Position numbers and translations under genes: made by a program. 8,932 bases of DNA from positions 1 to 8,932 of the forward strand of contig DAZF01000066.1 in NCBI GenBank assembly GCA_002507205.1. Direction: 5' to 3'. The stretch is from Methanolobus sp. UBA32. GTDB taxonomy: Archaea; Halobacteriota; Methanosarcinia; Methanosarcinales; Methanosarcinaceae. This document shows, in pieces, positions 1-5,364 of this stretch; position 1 is the stretch's first letter, and each line of letters starts with the position of its first letter. The notes under the pieces are model-generated. The model ran no database searches and was not told where the DNA came from. It saw nothing but the letters and a program-made list of their open reading frames with translations.

Positions 1-39
1 TTAGGAGCTAATTAGATAACCTCAATAAACAAATGGGAC

Positions 40-83
40 AAAAAAATAATGTATGAGATATTTTTCTAAGCTTTGTATCTCAT
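40..83 (-). terminator. Hairpin plus oligo-T terminator after the carbonic anhydrase gene
   Basis: On the minus strand, directly after the stop of the carbonic anhydrase gene, ATGAGATA and TATCTCAT (plus positions 53-60 and 76-83) form a perfect 8-bp stem with a 15-nt loop. A run of seven T (plus 40-46, read on the minus strand) follows. Archaeal transcription stops mainly at oligo-T, so the T run is probably the working part. The leftmost 39 bases show no supportable gene. Confidence 0.55.
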
Positions 84-89
84 TTTTAA

Positions 90-635
90 TCAGGCTTCTT
101 GTGCGAGATCCTTATAACCATCAACAAGTTTGATATTTGCATTGATTACAGAGTTCTTGAACTTCGCGAGATCAGGTGTTATTTCATCGAGGGTTTCTAC
201 ATCATCCTGCTTTGTAACTACCTGCCCGTCGAACACGACCTTTCCTGAAGGGATCTCTACTGCACGAACTGTGGCGTTATGAAGAACCAGCACATCGTTG
301 CCGATAGTGCAATCGAAAACCACAGCGCCAAATCCTATAAAACACCCATGGCCAAGTGTGCATGGGCCGTGAACGATACATCCGTGTGCCAGTGAAGTAT
401 CTCTTTCTATAATTACCTCGGAATTGGACAATGCATGGAGTATTACATTATCCTGCACATTGCAGTTGTCCTCAATGATTATTGAAGAACCGGGTTCATC
501 TGCCCGAATGATGGCGTTATGAGCTACATACACATTATCCCCGATAGTTACATCTCCTACAATAATTGCGGTTTCAGAAACCCATGCCTTTTCACTTATC
601 TTTGGATGCTGGTTTTGGGGATTTGGATATAACAT
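90..635 (-). CDS. Gamma-class carbonic anhydrase (CamH-like), left-handed beta-helix hexapeptide protein
   Basis: Predicted gamma carbonic anhydrase, 181 aa, interconverting CO2 and bicarbonate as a trimeric beta-helix with metal bound between subunits. Hexapeptide repeats (GDVTIGDNV, IIIEDN, CTLGHG, CTIGND) run through residues 25-120. Against Methanosarcina thermophila Cam, the ligand histidines are H67 (ILHAL), H84 and H89 (AHGCIVHGP); R44, D46, E47, N59 and Q61 of the active site are also kept. The acidic loop after H67 is missing and the proton-shuttle Glu84 of Cam is replaced by Ser70, which fits the CamH subclass. There is no signal peptide, so it is probably cytoplasmic. Start choice: ATG at 635 has AAGGTGG eight bases upstream; a GTG at 647 lies inside that ribosome-binding site and would add only four residues, so it is rejected. 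It appears monocistronic. Family assignment is firm; activity is inferred. Confidence 0.9.
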   Translation of the reverse strand: MLYPNPQNQHPKISEKAWVSETAIIVGDVTIGDNVYVAHNAIIRADEPGSSIIIEDNCNVQDNVILHALSNSEVIIERDTSLAHGCIVHGPCTLGHGCFIGFGAVVFDCTIGNDVLVLHNATVRAVEIPSGKVVFDGQVVTKQDDVETLDEITPDLAKFKNSVINANIKLVDGYKDLAQEA

Positions 636-717
636 ATTGATTACCACCTTTGATTATGAGTTTAATTTCCTGAAGAATCAACTCAATGATTGCTTAATAT
701 GAGAAGTTATGACAATT

Positions 718-725
718 TATTTAAA
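718..725 (-). promoter_or_regulatory. TATA box of the carbonic anhydrase gene
   Basis: Minus-strand TTTAAATA matches the archaeal TATA consensus YTTAWANA at all eight positions. Its centre is about 86 bases upstream of the ATG at 635. A start about 26 bases downstream would give a leader of roughly 60 nt containing the AAGGTGG ribosome-binding site. Prediction only. Confidence 0.4.
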
Positions 726-938
726 CTTATTGATGAAACGCAGTGTTTGTAAATATATTAATCATTTAATTAACAATATTGTATTAGACAGAAGTTTCAT
801 TTTCTGGAAAAATAGATCTATCTGAAATATCATATGTGCAGAATATCAGGATGAATAGCCTTCTCCTTCATGTAAATGAACTGAAGATTACAATACATTC
901 TCAGCAACTCTAGCATAGCCCCTGCTAGCCTATAAAGT

Positions 939-944
939 AAAAAA
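939..944 (-). terminator. Oligo-T stretch after the RNase III gene
   Basis: On the minus strand a CTCTTTTTTACTTT segment lies about 45 bases past the RNase III stop, and a shorter T run (959-963) comes before it. Oligo-T without a hairpin can terminate archaeal transcription. Weak evidence. Confidence 0.3.
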
Positions 945-987
945 GAGTGATTTTGCTTAAAAATATTATGATTTATGGGCAACTACT

Positions 988-1818
988 TTATTCCTGATGC
1001 CTCAGGTACAGATCTGCAGCAGCCTGTTCAGCTTTCTTTTTACTGTCACCTGTGCCGGTTGCAAGCAACTTATCATCAAGATAAAGACCTACTGTAAAAT
1101 GTTTGTCGTGATCCGGTCCTTCTTCATCAATGACCTTATAGCATGGATTCCCAAGACCATTCTTGTGGAACATTTCCTGTATGATTCCCTTTGGATTTGA
1201 TACGGATATCTTTTCCAGAGCACTGTCAATATCAAAGAACCTGTAAACAAAATCTCTTGTTATGGAATAATTACTATCGGCTGTGTTGGTATTATCGGCA
1301 TTTTTGATGGTATTGTTATTGTTGCCTACACTACCTGCATTGTTGGCATAACCGCCATCGAGATAAATCGCTCCAATGAGTGCTTCGATTATATCTGCCA
1401 GTTTTCCATCGATGTTCACATGTCCTTCGGATAATACGAATCTTGAGAGTTTGATTTTGCGGGCTACAGGTTTGAGATTCTCATTGGAAGCAAGTATGAC
1501 CTTGATCTTTGTACAAACGCCTTCTATGGTAAGTCCTTTTGATTTTGCATACTCATTGACCGTCTGGTCATGATATGCATATTCAGCAATTATCAGGCCC
1601 AGAACAGAATCTCCAAGATACTCAAGCTTTTCATAGTCTTTGTTCTCAAGATTATTGGCATTCCTGAAAGCACTCAGTTTCTCCTTATCTCCGCTGAACA
1701 GTGAGCCATGCAATAATGCCTGAATCAGGTAGCTTTTATCTTTAAACCTGAATCCGATAATTTCCTGAAATTCTTCCAGGTCATTTGCATTTACGCTCAG
1801 GTCTTCATTAACTCTCAC
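988..1818 (-). CDS. rnc: Ribonuclease III, bacterial type, with Asn-rich insert
   Basis: Double-strand-specific endoribonuclease, 276 aa. An RNase III domain (about residues 15-200) is followed by a double-stranded RNA-binding domain (about 207-276; NPKGIIQEMF ... SKKKAEQAAADLYL). The signature reads YEKLEYLGDSVL. The four metal-binding acidic residues of E. coli RNase III correspond to E63, D70, D142 and E145 (ADIIEALIGAIYLD), so the enzyme should be catalytic. Residues 159-183 are a low-complexity Asn/Thr/Asp-rich insert between the last catalytic helix region and the end of the domain, which explains the length above the usual 220-230 aa. The start is GTG at 1818 with GAGGG six bases upstream. 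The DUF2284 gene ends 39 bases upstream on the same strand, so the two are probably co-transcribed. Most archaea lack RNase III and process rRNA with the splicing endonuclease, so horizontal acquisition from bacteria is likely (inference). Substrates are unknown. Confidence 0.93.
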   Translation of the reverse strand: MRVNEDLSVNANDLEEFQEIIGFRFKDKSYLIQALLHGSLFSGDKEKLSAFRNANNLENKDYEKLEYLGDSVLGLIIAEYAYHDQTVNEYAKSKGLTIEGVCTKIKVILASNENLKPVARKIKLSRFVLSEGHVNIDGKLADIIEALIGAIYLDGGYANNAGSVGNNNNTIKNADNTNTADSNYSITRDFVYRFFDIDSALEKISVSNPKGIIQEMFHKNGLGNPCYKVIDEEGPDHDKHFTVGLYLDDKLLATGTGDSKKKAEQAAADLYLRHQE

Positions 1819-1848
1819 TTTTTTCCCTCATAATCATCAAGACACTGT

Positions 1849-1862
1849 AATGACCGGTCATT
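1849..1862. repeat. Perfect 14-bp palindrome over the DUF2284 stop codon
   Basis: AATGACCGGTCATT is identical on both strands and contains the TGA stop of the DUF2284 gene (1858-1860). In RNA it can form a 5-bp stem with a CCGG tetraloop just before the RNase III ribosome-binding site. No T run follows, so it is not an obvious terminator. Function unknown. Confidence 0.5.
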
Positions 1863-2394
1863 CCAGAAGTAGTATTCCCACACATTTGACCCTGTCAAAG
1901 TTACAGTATTCCATTTCCAGTCCGTTCTTCTCCATAAGTTTGGAAAGGTTTATTCCAACAGCTTCAGGAGGAAAACGTCTCATTTCAGGTTTGTTGCATA
2001 CGTCTCCGCAGGCTTCGCATTCATTGCATGCACCCGGCCGGAGTAATTGTGCATATGTAAAGCCATCTCTGAAAGCATCATGTTCCAGTTCAAGCATTTT
2101 GTTAAATGATCCCTTACGCAGCCTTGACCAGGCCTTAAATATATCATTTTCAGCAGAAGTATCATGTTCTTCGATAAGCAGGATAGCAGTATTATATTCT
2201 TTCAGGATCTCTCTGAACTCATCAATAGAAATAATGTGTGGGGGGCAGCTCAGCCTTTTTCCATATCCTCTGCAACCATAGGCACACTTTAGTTTTGCCC
2301 TGTTCTCTACATCTATATCAGATGCATTCAGCATGTAAGCTGTAAGGCCAAGTTCTTCTGCTTTAGCCATCACTGAATTGCTGTCCTTTGTCAT
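1858..2394 (-). CDS. DUF2284 family predicted metal/Fe-S-binding protein
   Basis: 178-aa cytoplasmic protein recognised as DUF2284, a family of unknown function predicted to bind metal. Two cysteine groups are visible. The first is C37, C41 and C50 in KCAYGCRGYGKRLSCPPH. The second is C123-x2-C126-x2-C129-x3-C133 followed by a proline two residues later (CNECEACGDVCNKP), the spacing of a ferredoxin-type [4Fe-4S] site. A third pair is C163 and C171 near the C-terminus. No membrane segment or signal peptide is present. The ATG at 2394 has no good Shine-Dalgarno, but a TATA element is centred 26-27 bases upstream, so the transcript is probably leaderless. The gene precedes RNase III on the same strand with a 39-base gap and is divergent from the 2557 gene. 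Family call is good; role unknown. Confidence 0.82.
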   Translation of the reverse strand: MTKDSNSVMAKAEELGLTAYMLNASDIDVENRAKLKCAYGCRGYGKRLSCPPHIISIDEFREILKEYNTAILLIEEHDTSAENDIFKAWSRLRKGSFNKMLELEHDAFRDGFTYAQLLRPGACNECEACGDVCNKPEMRRFPPEAVGINLSKLMEKNGLEMEYCNFDRVKCVGILLLE

Positions 2395-2416
2395 CTTATC
2401 TAATATGGTGCCCGAT

Positions 2417-2424
2417 CATTTAAA
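2417..2424 (-). promoter_or_regulatory. TATA box for a leaderless DUF2284 transcript
   Basis: Minus-strand TTTAAATG matches the archaeal TATA consensus at seven of eight positions. It is centred 26-27 bases before the A of the ATG at 2394, the spacing expected if transcription begins at the start codon. The lack of a ribosome-binding site at this gene agrees with a leaderless mRNA. Confidence 0.5.
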
Positions 2425-2436
2425 AATCAGTCGAGT

Positions 2437-2485
2437 TGGCAGTTGTTCACTCATGTTGGAGTGTTTTTGGTGGAAAGGACTGCCA
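2437..2485. repeat. Nested inverted repeats in the divergent promoter region
   Basis: TGGCAGT (2437-2443) and ACTGCCA (2479-2485) are perfect inverted repeats. Inside them, CACTC (2448-2452) and GAGTG (2459-2463) form a 5-bp hairpin with a 6-nt loop followed by TTTTT on the plus strand. It lies between the divergent TATA boxes. It could be an operator, an RNA structure or chance. Confidence 0.35.
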
Positions 2486-2506
2486 TCATTCAGTGACCTT
2501 TCATCT

Positions 2507-2514
2507 TTTATAGT
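2507..2514 (+). promoter_or_regulatory. TATA box of the GyrI-like gene
   Basis: TTTATAGT matches the archaeal TATA consensus at seven of eight positions. A start about 26 bases downstream (near 2536) would give a leader of about 20 nt. That leader contains GGGGTGA (2543-2549), a strong Shine-Dalgarno seven bases before the ATG. Confidence 0.5.
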
Positions 2515-2556
2515 TGTAGTTCAAACATTCAATTAACTAACAGGGGTGAAACTCTA

Positions 2557-3024
2557 ATGGAAGAAGAATGCTGTCCTAAATTCGACCCGGCACCGTGGGA
2601 TGGGAAGATTATTGAGTGGGAGAACAAGAGATTCATTAAAGATAAGGTTCTGACACTTTTTTACATGCCGATCAACTTTGGCGGAGTGATGAAAAAGCTT
2701 GACAGGAAAGTGCGTGAAGCCGGAGCATCCATACCTGATAATCTCGGCCTTTCGGACCATACATCAAAATGGAACATGGACATGTATCTTGCAGTTGATA
2801 AGCAGATACCTGATTCAGAGAATGTGACTCTTAGCGGGAGATTCCTGAGCAAGGTTTATGAAGGTCCGTTCAAGGATACAAAAAAATGGTCTGATGACTT
2901 TGAGGCATATGCAAAGGAACAGGGTCATGAGATTAAGAAATGGTTCATGTGGTATACTACCTGTCCGAAATGCGCAAAGAAATATGGCAAGAACTACGTT
3001 GTTATCATAGCCGAGATCGAGTGA
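2557..3024 (+). CDS. Conserved GyrI-like small protein with two Cys pairs, function unknown
   Basis: 155-aa soluble protein, the only plus-strand gene here. It starts MEEECCPKFDPAPWDG and ends with YTTCPKC ... NYVVIIAEIE. The pattern of a beta strand, the segment SGRFLSKVYEGPFKDTKKW (about 93-111), a helix and a final strand resembles the GyrI-like small-molecule-binding fold. Relatives are, to my memory, sometimes labelled 'hydrolase', but I see no hydrolase catalytic motif. C5-C6 and the C136-P-K-C139 motif could bind a metal or act as a thiol pair. Expression signals are strong: GGGGTGA seven bases before the ATG, with a TATA box upstream. It is divergent from the DUF2284 gene and convergent with iscU, 34 bases apart. 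The coding call is firm; fold and role are tentative. Confidence 0.8.
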   Translation: MEEECCPKFDPAPWDGKIIEWENKRFIKDKVLTLFYMPINFGGVMKKLDRKVREAGASIPDNLGLSDHTSKWNMDMYLAVDKQIPDSENVTLSGRFLSKVYEGPFKDTKKWSDDFEAYAKEQGHEIKKWFMWYTTCPKCAKKYGKNYVVIIAEIE

Positions 3025-3065
3025 AGGAAAAGTAAATAAAAAAAGAATAGAGTCGCCTTCACTCG
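3018..3065. repeat. 10-bp inverted repeat formed by two convergent gene ends
   Basis: CGAGTGAAGG at 3018-3027 and CCTTCACTCG at 3056-3065 are perfect inverted copies separated by 28 bases. Each arm contains the last sense codon (GAG) and the TGA stop of one of the two converging genes. Either transcript could fold this stem. Confidence 0.7.
3034..3044 (-). terminator. Oligo-T terminator of the tusA-iscU operon
   Basis: On the minus strand TTTTTTTATTT begins about 14 bases past the iscU stop, a typical archaeal oligo-T terminator. It lies in the loop of the 3018-3065 inverted repeat. The opposite strand is A-rich, so this part does not serve the convergent plus-strand gene. Confidence 0.6.
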
Positions 3066-3694
3066 GTAAAGACAACGTTGACCTCTTTAACATCCCAGAG
3101 GGATTCGATCTTCTCGAGGACCTCTTCTTTGATGTTTGCTGCAAACTGGTGATTAGATGGCAGGTCGAGAAGTACCCTTACAACACCATCATTGATCTCC
3201 ATCTTTGTTACAAGTTCGGTCCGGACAATGTCAAGTCCGGCCATTGGGTTCATGACATGCTTCAATCTGCTCCTGATTACATCAACGGTGGTGGGTTCCT
3301 GTTCGGTTACAAGACCGTGCTTTTCCTCATAGTCACGAATAGCGGCTCTCAGACCTTCAACTGCAAGCACGGAACAGTGTGCTTTTACAGGTGGCAGCCC
3401 TCCAAGCTCTTCAGTGGCTTCCTGCCATGAGATCTTCTTTGCTTCTTCTATGGTCTTGCCCTTTGCAAGTTCTGTAATGATGGAAGCAGTAGCAATGTTG
3501 GAGGCACATCCGTATGATTCGAATTTGATATCCTCGATTATCTGTGTATCCGGGTTGACCTGCAGGTAAACAGCAACCATGTCACCACATGCAGGACTGC
3601 CCTCCAGTCCTTTGCCATCCGGATTCTCCATTTTCCCTACATTACGGGGATTCTTAAAGTGTTCAAGCACCTTCTCTGTGTATGGGAATTTCAT
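3059..3694 (-). CDS. iscU: IscU/NifU-type Fe-S scaffold fused to a MIP18/DUF59-like domain
   Basis: Iron-sulfur cluster assembly scaffold, 211 aa. Residues 1-128 are an IscU domain with the three ligand cysteines and the aspartate: C36 and D38 (PACGD), C63 (YGCAS) and C107 (AHCSV). An IscU with LPPVK before the last cysteine normally docks its partner IscS. Residues about 135-211 form a second domain (VIRSRLKHVMNPMAGLDIV, then a hydrophobic strand, a helix and VKEVNVVF) that looks most like MIP18/DUF59. It lacks that family's usual cysteine motif (DLPSNHQF at that place), and it is not the CxxC NifU C-terminal domain. The start is ATG at 3694 with GAGGTGA five bases upstream. The iscS stop codon forms part of that ribosome-binding site, so translation is coupled. 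It is the last gene of the operon. Scaffold role is firm; the second domain's role is unknown. Confidence 0.9.
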   Translation of the reverse strand: MKFPYTEKVLEHFKNPRNVGKMENPDGKGLEGSPACGDMVAVYLQVNPDTQIIEDIKFESYGCASNIATASIITELAKGKTIEEAKKISWQEATEELGGLPPVKAHCSVLAVEGLRAAIRDYEEKHGLVTEQEPTTVDVIRSRLKHVMNPMAGLDIVRTELVTKMEINDGVVRVLLDLPSNHQFAANIKEEVLEKIESLWDVKEVNVVFTE

Positions 3695-3703
3695 CTTCTC
3701 ACC

Positions 3704-4870
3704 TCATTTGTTAAACAGGGGACTGATCGCCCTTAGCTGGCTTACTACTTCTTTCATTGCATCTACAATAGCATCCACATCTTCCTTGCTGTTGTAGCGT
3801 CCGAATGTGAATCTGATGGATCCGTGTGCACGTTCATGGTCGCCACCGATACCCAATATCACATGGCTTGCTTCAAGTGAACGGCTGAAACAGGCTGATC
3901 CGGTACTCACTGCAAAACCTCTCATATCCAGGTGCAGTGTCATTGATTCACCTTCAACATAGTGGAAAGTTATATTGGCATTCTGCGGTGTTCTTTGTGT
4001 TTTGCTACCGTTGAGGGTTACATGAGGTATCTCATCAAAGACCCTTTCAAATGTATAATCTCTAAGTGATTTGAGGAACTCGATTTCATCAGGGGTCACA
4101 AGTTCTACGGCTTTTGCAAAACCAACAGCTCCGGGTATATTCTCAAGTCCGGCACGGCGGTTTGATTCCTGGTAGCCACCATCCATCCATTTTTCAATTG
4201 GTGTACCTTTGCGAACATATAATGCTCCAACTCCTCTTGGACCATGGATTGTGTGAGCTGACATGGATATCAGGTCTACGGGTGTTTTTGATACATCTAT
4301 TGGAACTCTGGTGTAACTGTGTGTGGCATCGGTATGCAGAAGAACATCTTTTTCCTTGCATATCTTTGCAATTGCATCAAGGTCCTGAAGGGTTCCTATT
4401 TCCTGGTTGGCGTGCTGGATGGATACAAGGACAGTATCATCACGTATCTTACTCTTAAGTTCTTCAAGGTCAAGAATTCCTTCTGCATCCACACTGATAT
4501 AGTCAACAGTGTATCCCTTTTTTTCAAGATTCTTTGCAGTGTTCAGGACAGAGAAATCTTCAATCTTAGATACAATAATGTGCTCTCCCTTCTTTTTCTG
4601 TAAGGCTGCGCAGACACCTTTGATTGCCATATTGCTTGATTCTGTTTCTCCGGATGTGAACACGATCTCCTCTGCTGAGGCACCTATTGATGCTGCGATC
4701 GTTTCTCTGGCCTCTTGCAGTCCCTCTTTTGCATCAATGCCCATGGAGTATCCGAATTCGGATGTGGCTACCGCATAGGTATCAAAGTAATAAGGTTTCA
4801 TTGCATCCATTACCCTTTCATCTAATCGGGTACTGGCAGAATTATCAAGATATGTCATTTTGTCTAACAT
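3704..4870 (-). CDS. iscS: IscS/NifS-family protein lacking the PLP lysine (probably not a desulfurase)
   Basis: 388-aa fold-type I aminotransferase-family protein, full length for IscS. Visible landmarks are YLDNSAST (7-14), FTSGETESSN (71-80), HANQEIG (153-159), D181 in HTDATHS and the cysteine loop STGSACFSRSLE with C327. Two key residues differ from E. coli IscS. The motif SGHKxxGPKG reads SAHTIHGPRG, so the PLP Schiff-base lysine is Thr207 (codon ACA, plus 4250-4252). The ring-stacking histidine is Asp105 (IEDFSV). Phosphate-cup residues T76, S204 and H206 remain. From memory, Archaeoglobus fulgidus IscS also lacks this lysine, has no desulfurase activity and may lend its cysteine to an IscU-bound cluster; the same role is inferred here. 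ATG 4870 has GAGGAG six bases upstream. The gap to dsrE is 64 bases and to iscU nine. Confidence 0.9.
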   Translation of the reverse strand: MLDKMTYLDNSASTRLDERVMDAMKPYYFDTYAVATSEFGYSMGIDAKEGLQEARETIAASIGASAEEIVFTSGETESSNMAIKGVCAALQKKKGEHIIVSKIEDFSVLNTAKNLEKKGYTVDYISVDAEGILDLEELKSKIRDDTVLVSIQHANQEIGTLQDLDAIAKICKEKDVLLHTDATHSYTRVPIDVSKTPVDLISMSAHTIHGPRGVGALYVRKGTPIEKWMDGGYQESNRRAGLENIPGAVGFAKAVELVTPDEIEFLKSLRDYTFERVFDEIPHVTLNGSKTQRTPQNANITFHYVEGESMTLHLDMRGFAVSTGSACFSRSLEASHVILGIGGDHERAHGSIRFTFGRYNSKEDVDAIVDAMKEVVSQLRAISPLFNK

Positions 4871-4906
4871 CTGTGTCTCCTCTAAAACAGTCCTTGCTTT
4901 TACACG

Positions 4907-4920
4907 TAACTTGTAAGTTA
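4907..4920. promoter_or_regulatory. Palindromic operator candidate upstream of iscS
   Basis: TAACTT-GT-AAGTTA is a perfect 6-bp inverted repeat with a 2-bp centre in the 64-base gap between the dsrE and iscS genes. It overlaps the TATA-like element at 4917-4924. That position would let a bound regulator block an internal iscS-iscU promoter. No regulator is identified. Confidence 0.4.
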
Positions 4921-4924
4921 TATG
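4917..4924 (-). promoter_or_regulatory. Possible internal promoter for iscS-iscU
   Basis: Minus-strand CATATAAC is TATA-like. Transcription would begin near 4895, about 25 bases before the iscS ATG, leaving the GAGGAG ribosome-binding site intact. Weak match to consensus, noted because of the overlapping palindrome. Confidence 0.3.
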
Positions 4925-4934
4925 GTAAGTGCTA

Positions 4935-5354
4935 TTATATGAAAAGTGTTATACTGGCATCTTTTGCTTCCATAATATAAGTGCCGACTGCACCATAATC
5001 GTCTATCCATTCCCTGTGTAGCTGTTCTGGTTTTATTCCCATTATTTCCATTGTCATCTCACAGGCAATTATCTTTCCGCCAAGCTCCTTGAAATCTGTC
5101 ATCAGTCTTTCAAGTGAGACCACATTGGCCTTCTTCATCCTGCTTTTGACCATCCATTTTCCAAGTCCAAGGAAATTCATCTTGGATAATGGTCCTTTAT
5201 CCAGTCCATTCTTCTTCAGGCGCTCCAGACCCCAGAATGTAAAGAAAAGAGAAGCATCCATGCCCATTGAGAGTGCACCGTTCGCAACTATCATGGCACT
5301 GTAGATCTTATCAAGGTCCCCACTGTGAACTATTATTACAGCTTTTTCAGCCAT
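4935..5354 (-). CDS. DsrE/DsrF-like (DrsE_2) sulfur-relay protein
   Basis: 139-aa cytoplasmic protein of the DsrE/F/H-like family, small Rossmann-like proteins that often carry sulfur as a cysteine persulfide. The N-terminal strand is AEKAVIIVHSGDLDKIY, followed by a helix rich in small residues and FFTFWGLERLKK. The family's conserved cysteine is C98 in KIIACEMTMEIMGI, next to the MGI motif typical of DsrE2-type members. It is the only cysteine in the protein. ATG 5354 is chosen because AGGAGG lies six bases upstream. A longer reading is open to 5480, but its extra residues overlap the preceding tusA gene in another frame. The tusA stop codon TAG forms the first bases of the ribosome-binding site, so the two are coupled. 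TusA-DsrE pairs are known as sulfur-transfer partners. Acceptor here is inferred to be the IscS/IscU pair. Confidence 0.88.
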   Translation of the reverse strand: MAEKAVIIVHSGDLDKIYSAMIVANGALSMGMDASLFFTFWGLERLKKNGLDKGPLSKMNFLGLGKWMVKSRMKKANVVSLERLMTDFKELGGKIIACEMTMEIMGIKPEQLHREWIDDYGAVGTYIMEAKDASITLFI

Positions 5355-5364
5355 CTGATCCCTC

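Larger units (their letters stand above)
648..987. other. Intergenic region between RNase III and carbonic anhydrase genes
   Basis: This 340-base A/T-rich gap lies between the RNase III stop and the carbonic anhydrase start, both on the minus strand. It holds a good TATA element for the carbonic anhydrase gene and an oligo-T stretch after RNase III. A small perfect inverted repeat, CTAGCA/TGCTAG at 910-915 and 923-928, has a 7-nt loop. No convincing open reading frame, tRNA or box C/D RNA was seen. Confidence 0.5.

Noticed and set aside
636..647. GTG at 647 as the start of the carbonic anhydrase gene
   Set aside because: The GTG is part of the AAGGTGG ribosome-binding site of the ATG at 635, which has proper spacing.
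728..740. TTGATGA resembling a box C of an archaeal C/D RNA
   Set aside because: The first base does not fit the RTGATGA consensus and no D box (CTGA) lies at a suitable distance with a paired C'/D' set.
4114..4980. Several long plus-strand open frames opposite iscS
   Set aside because: They are antisense shadows of a clear gene, have no ribosome-binding sites and low-complexity Leu/Ser/Cys-rich translations.
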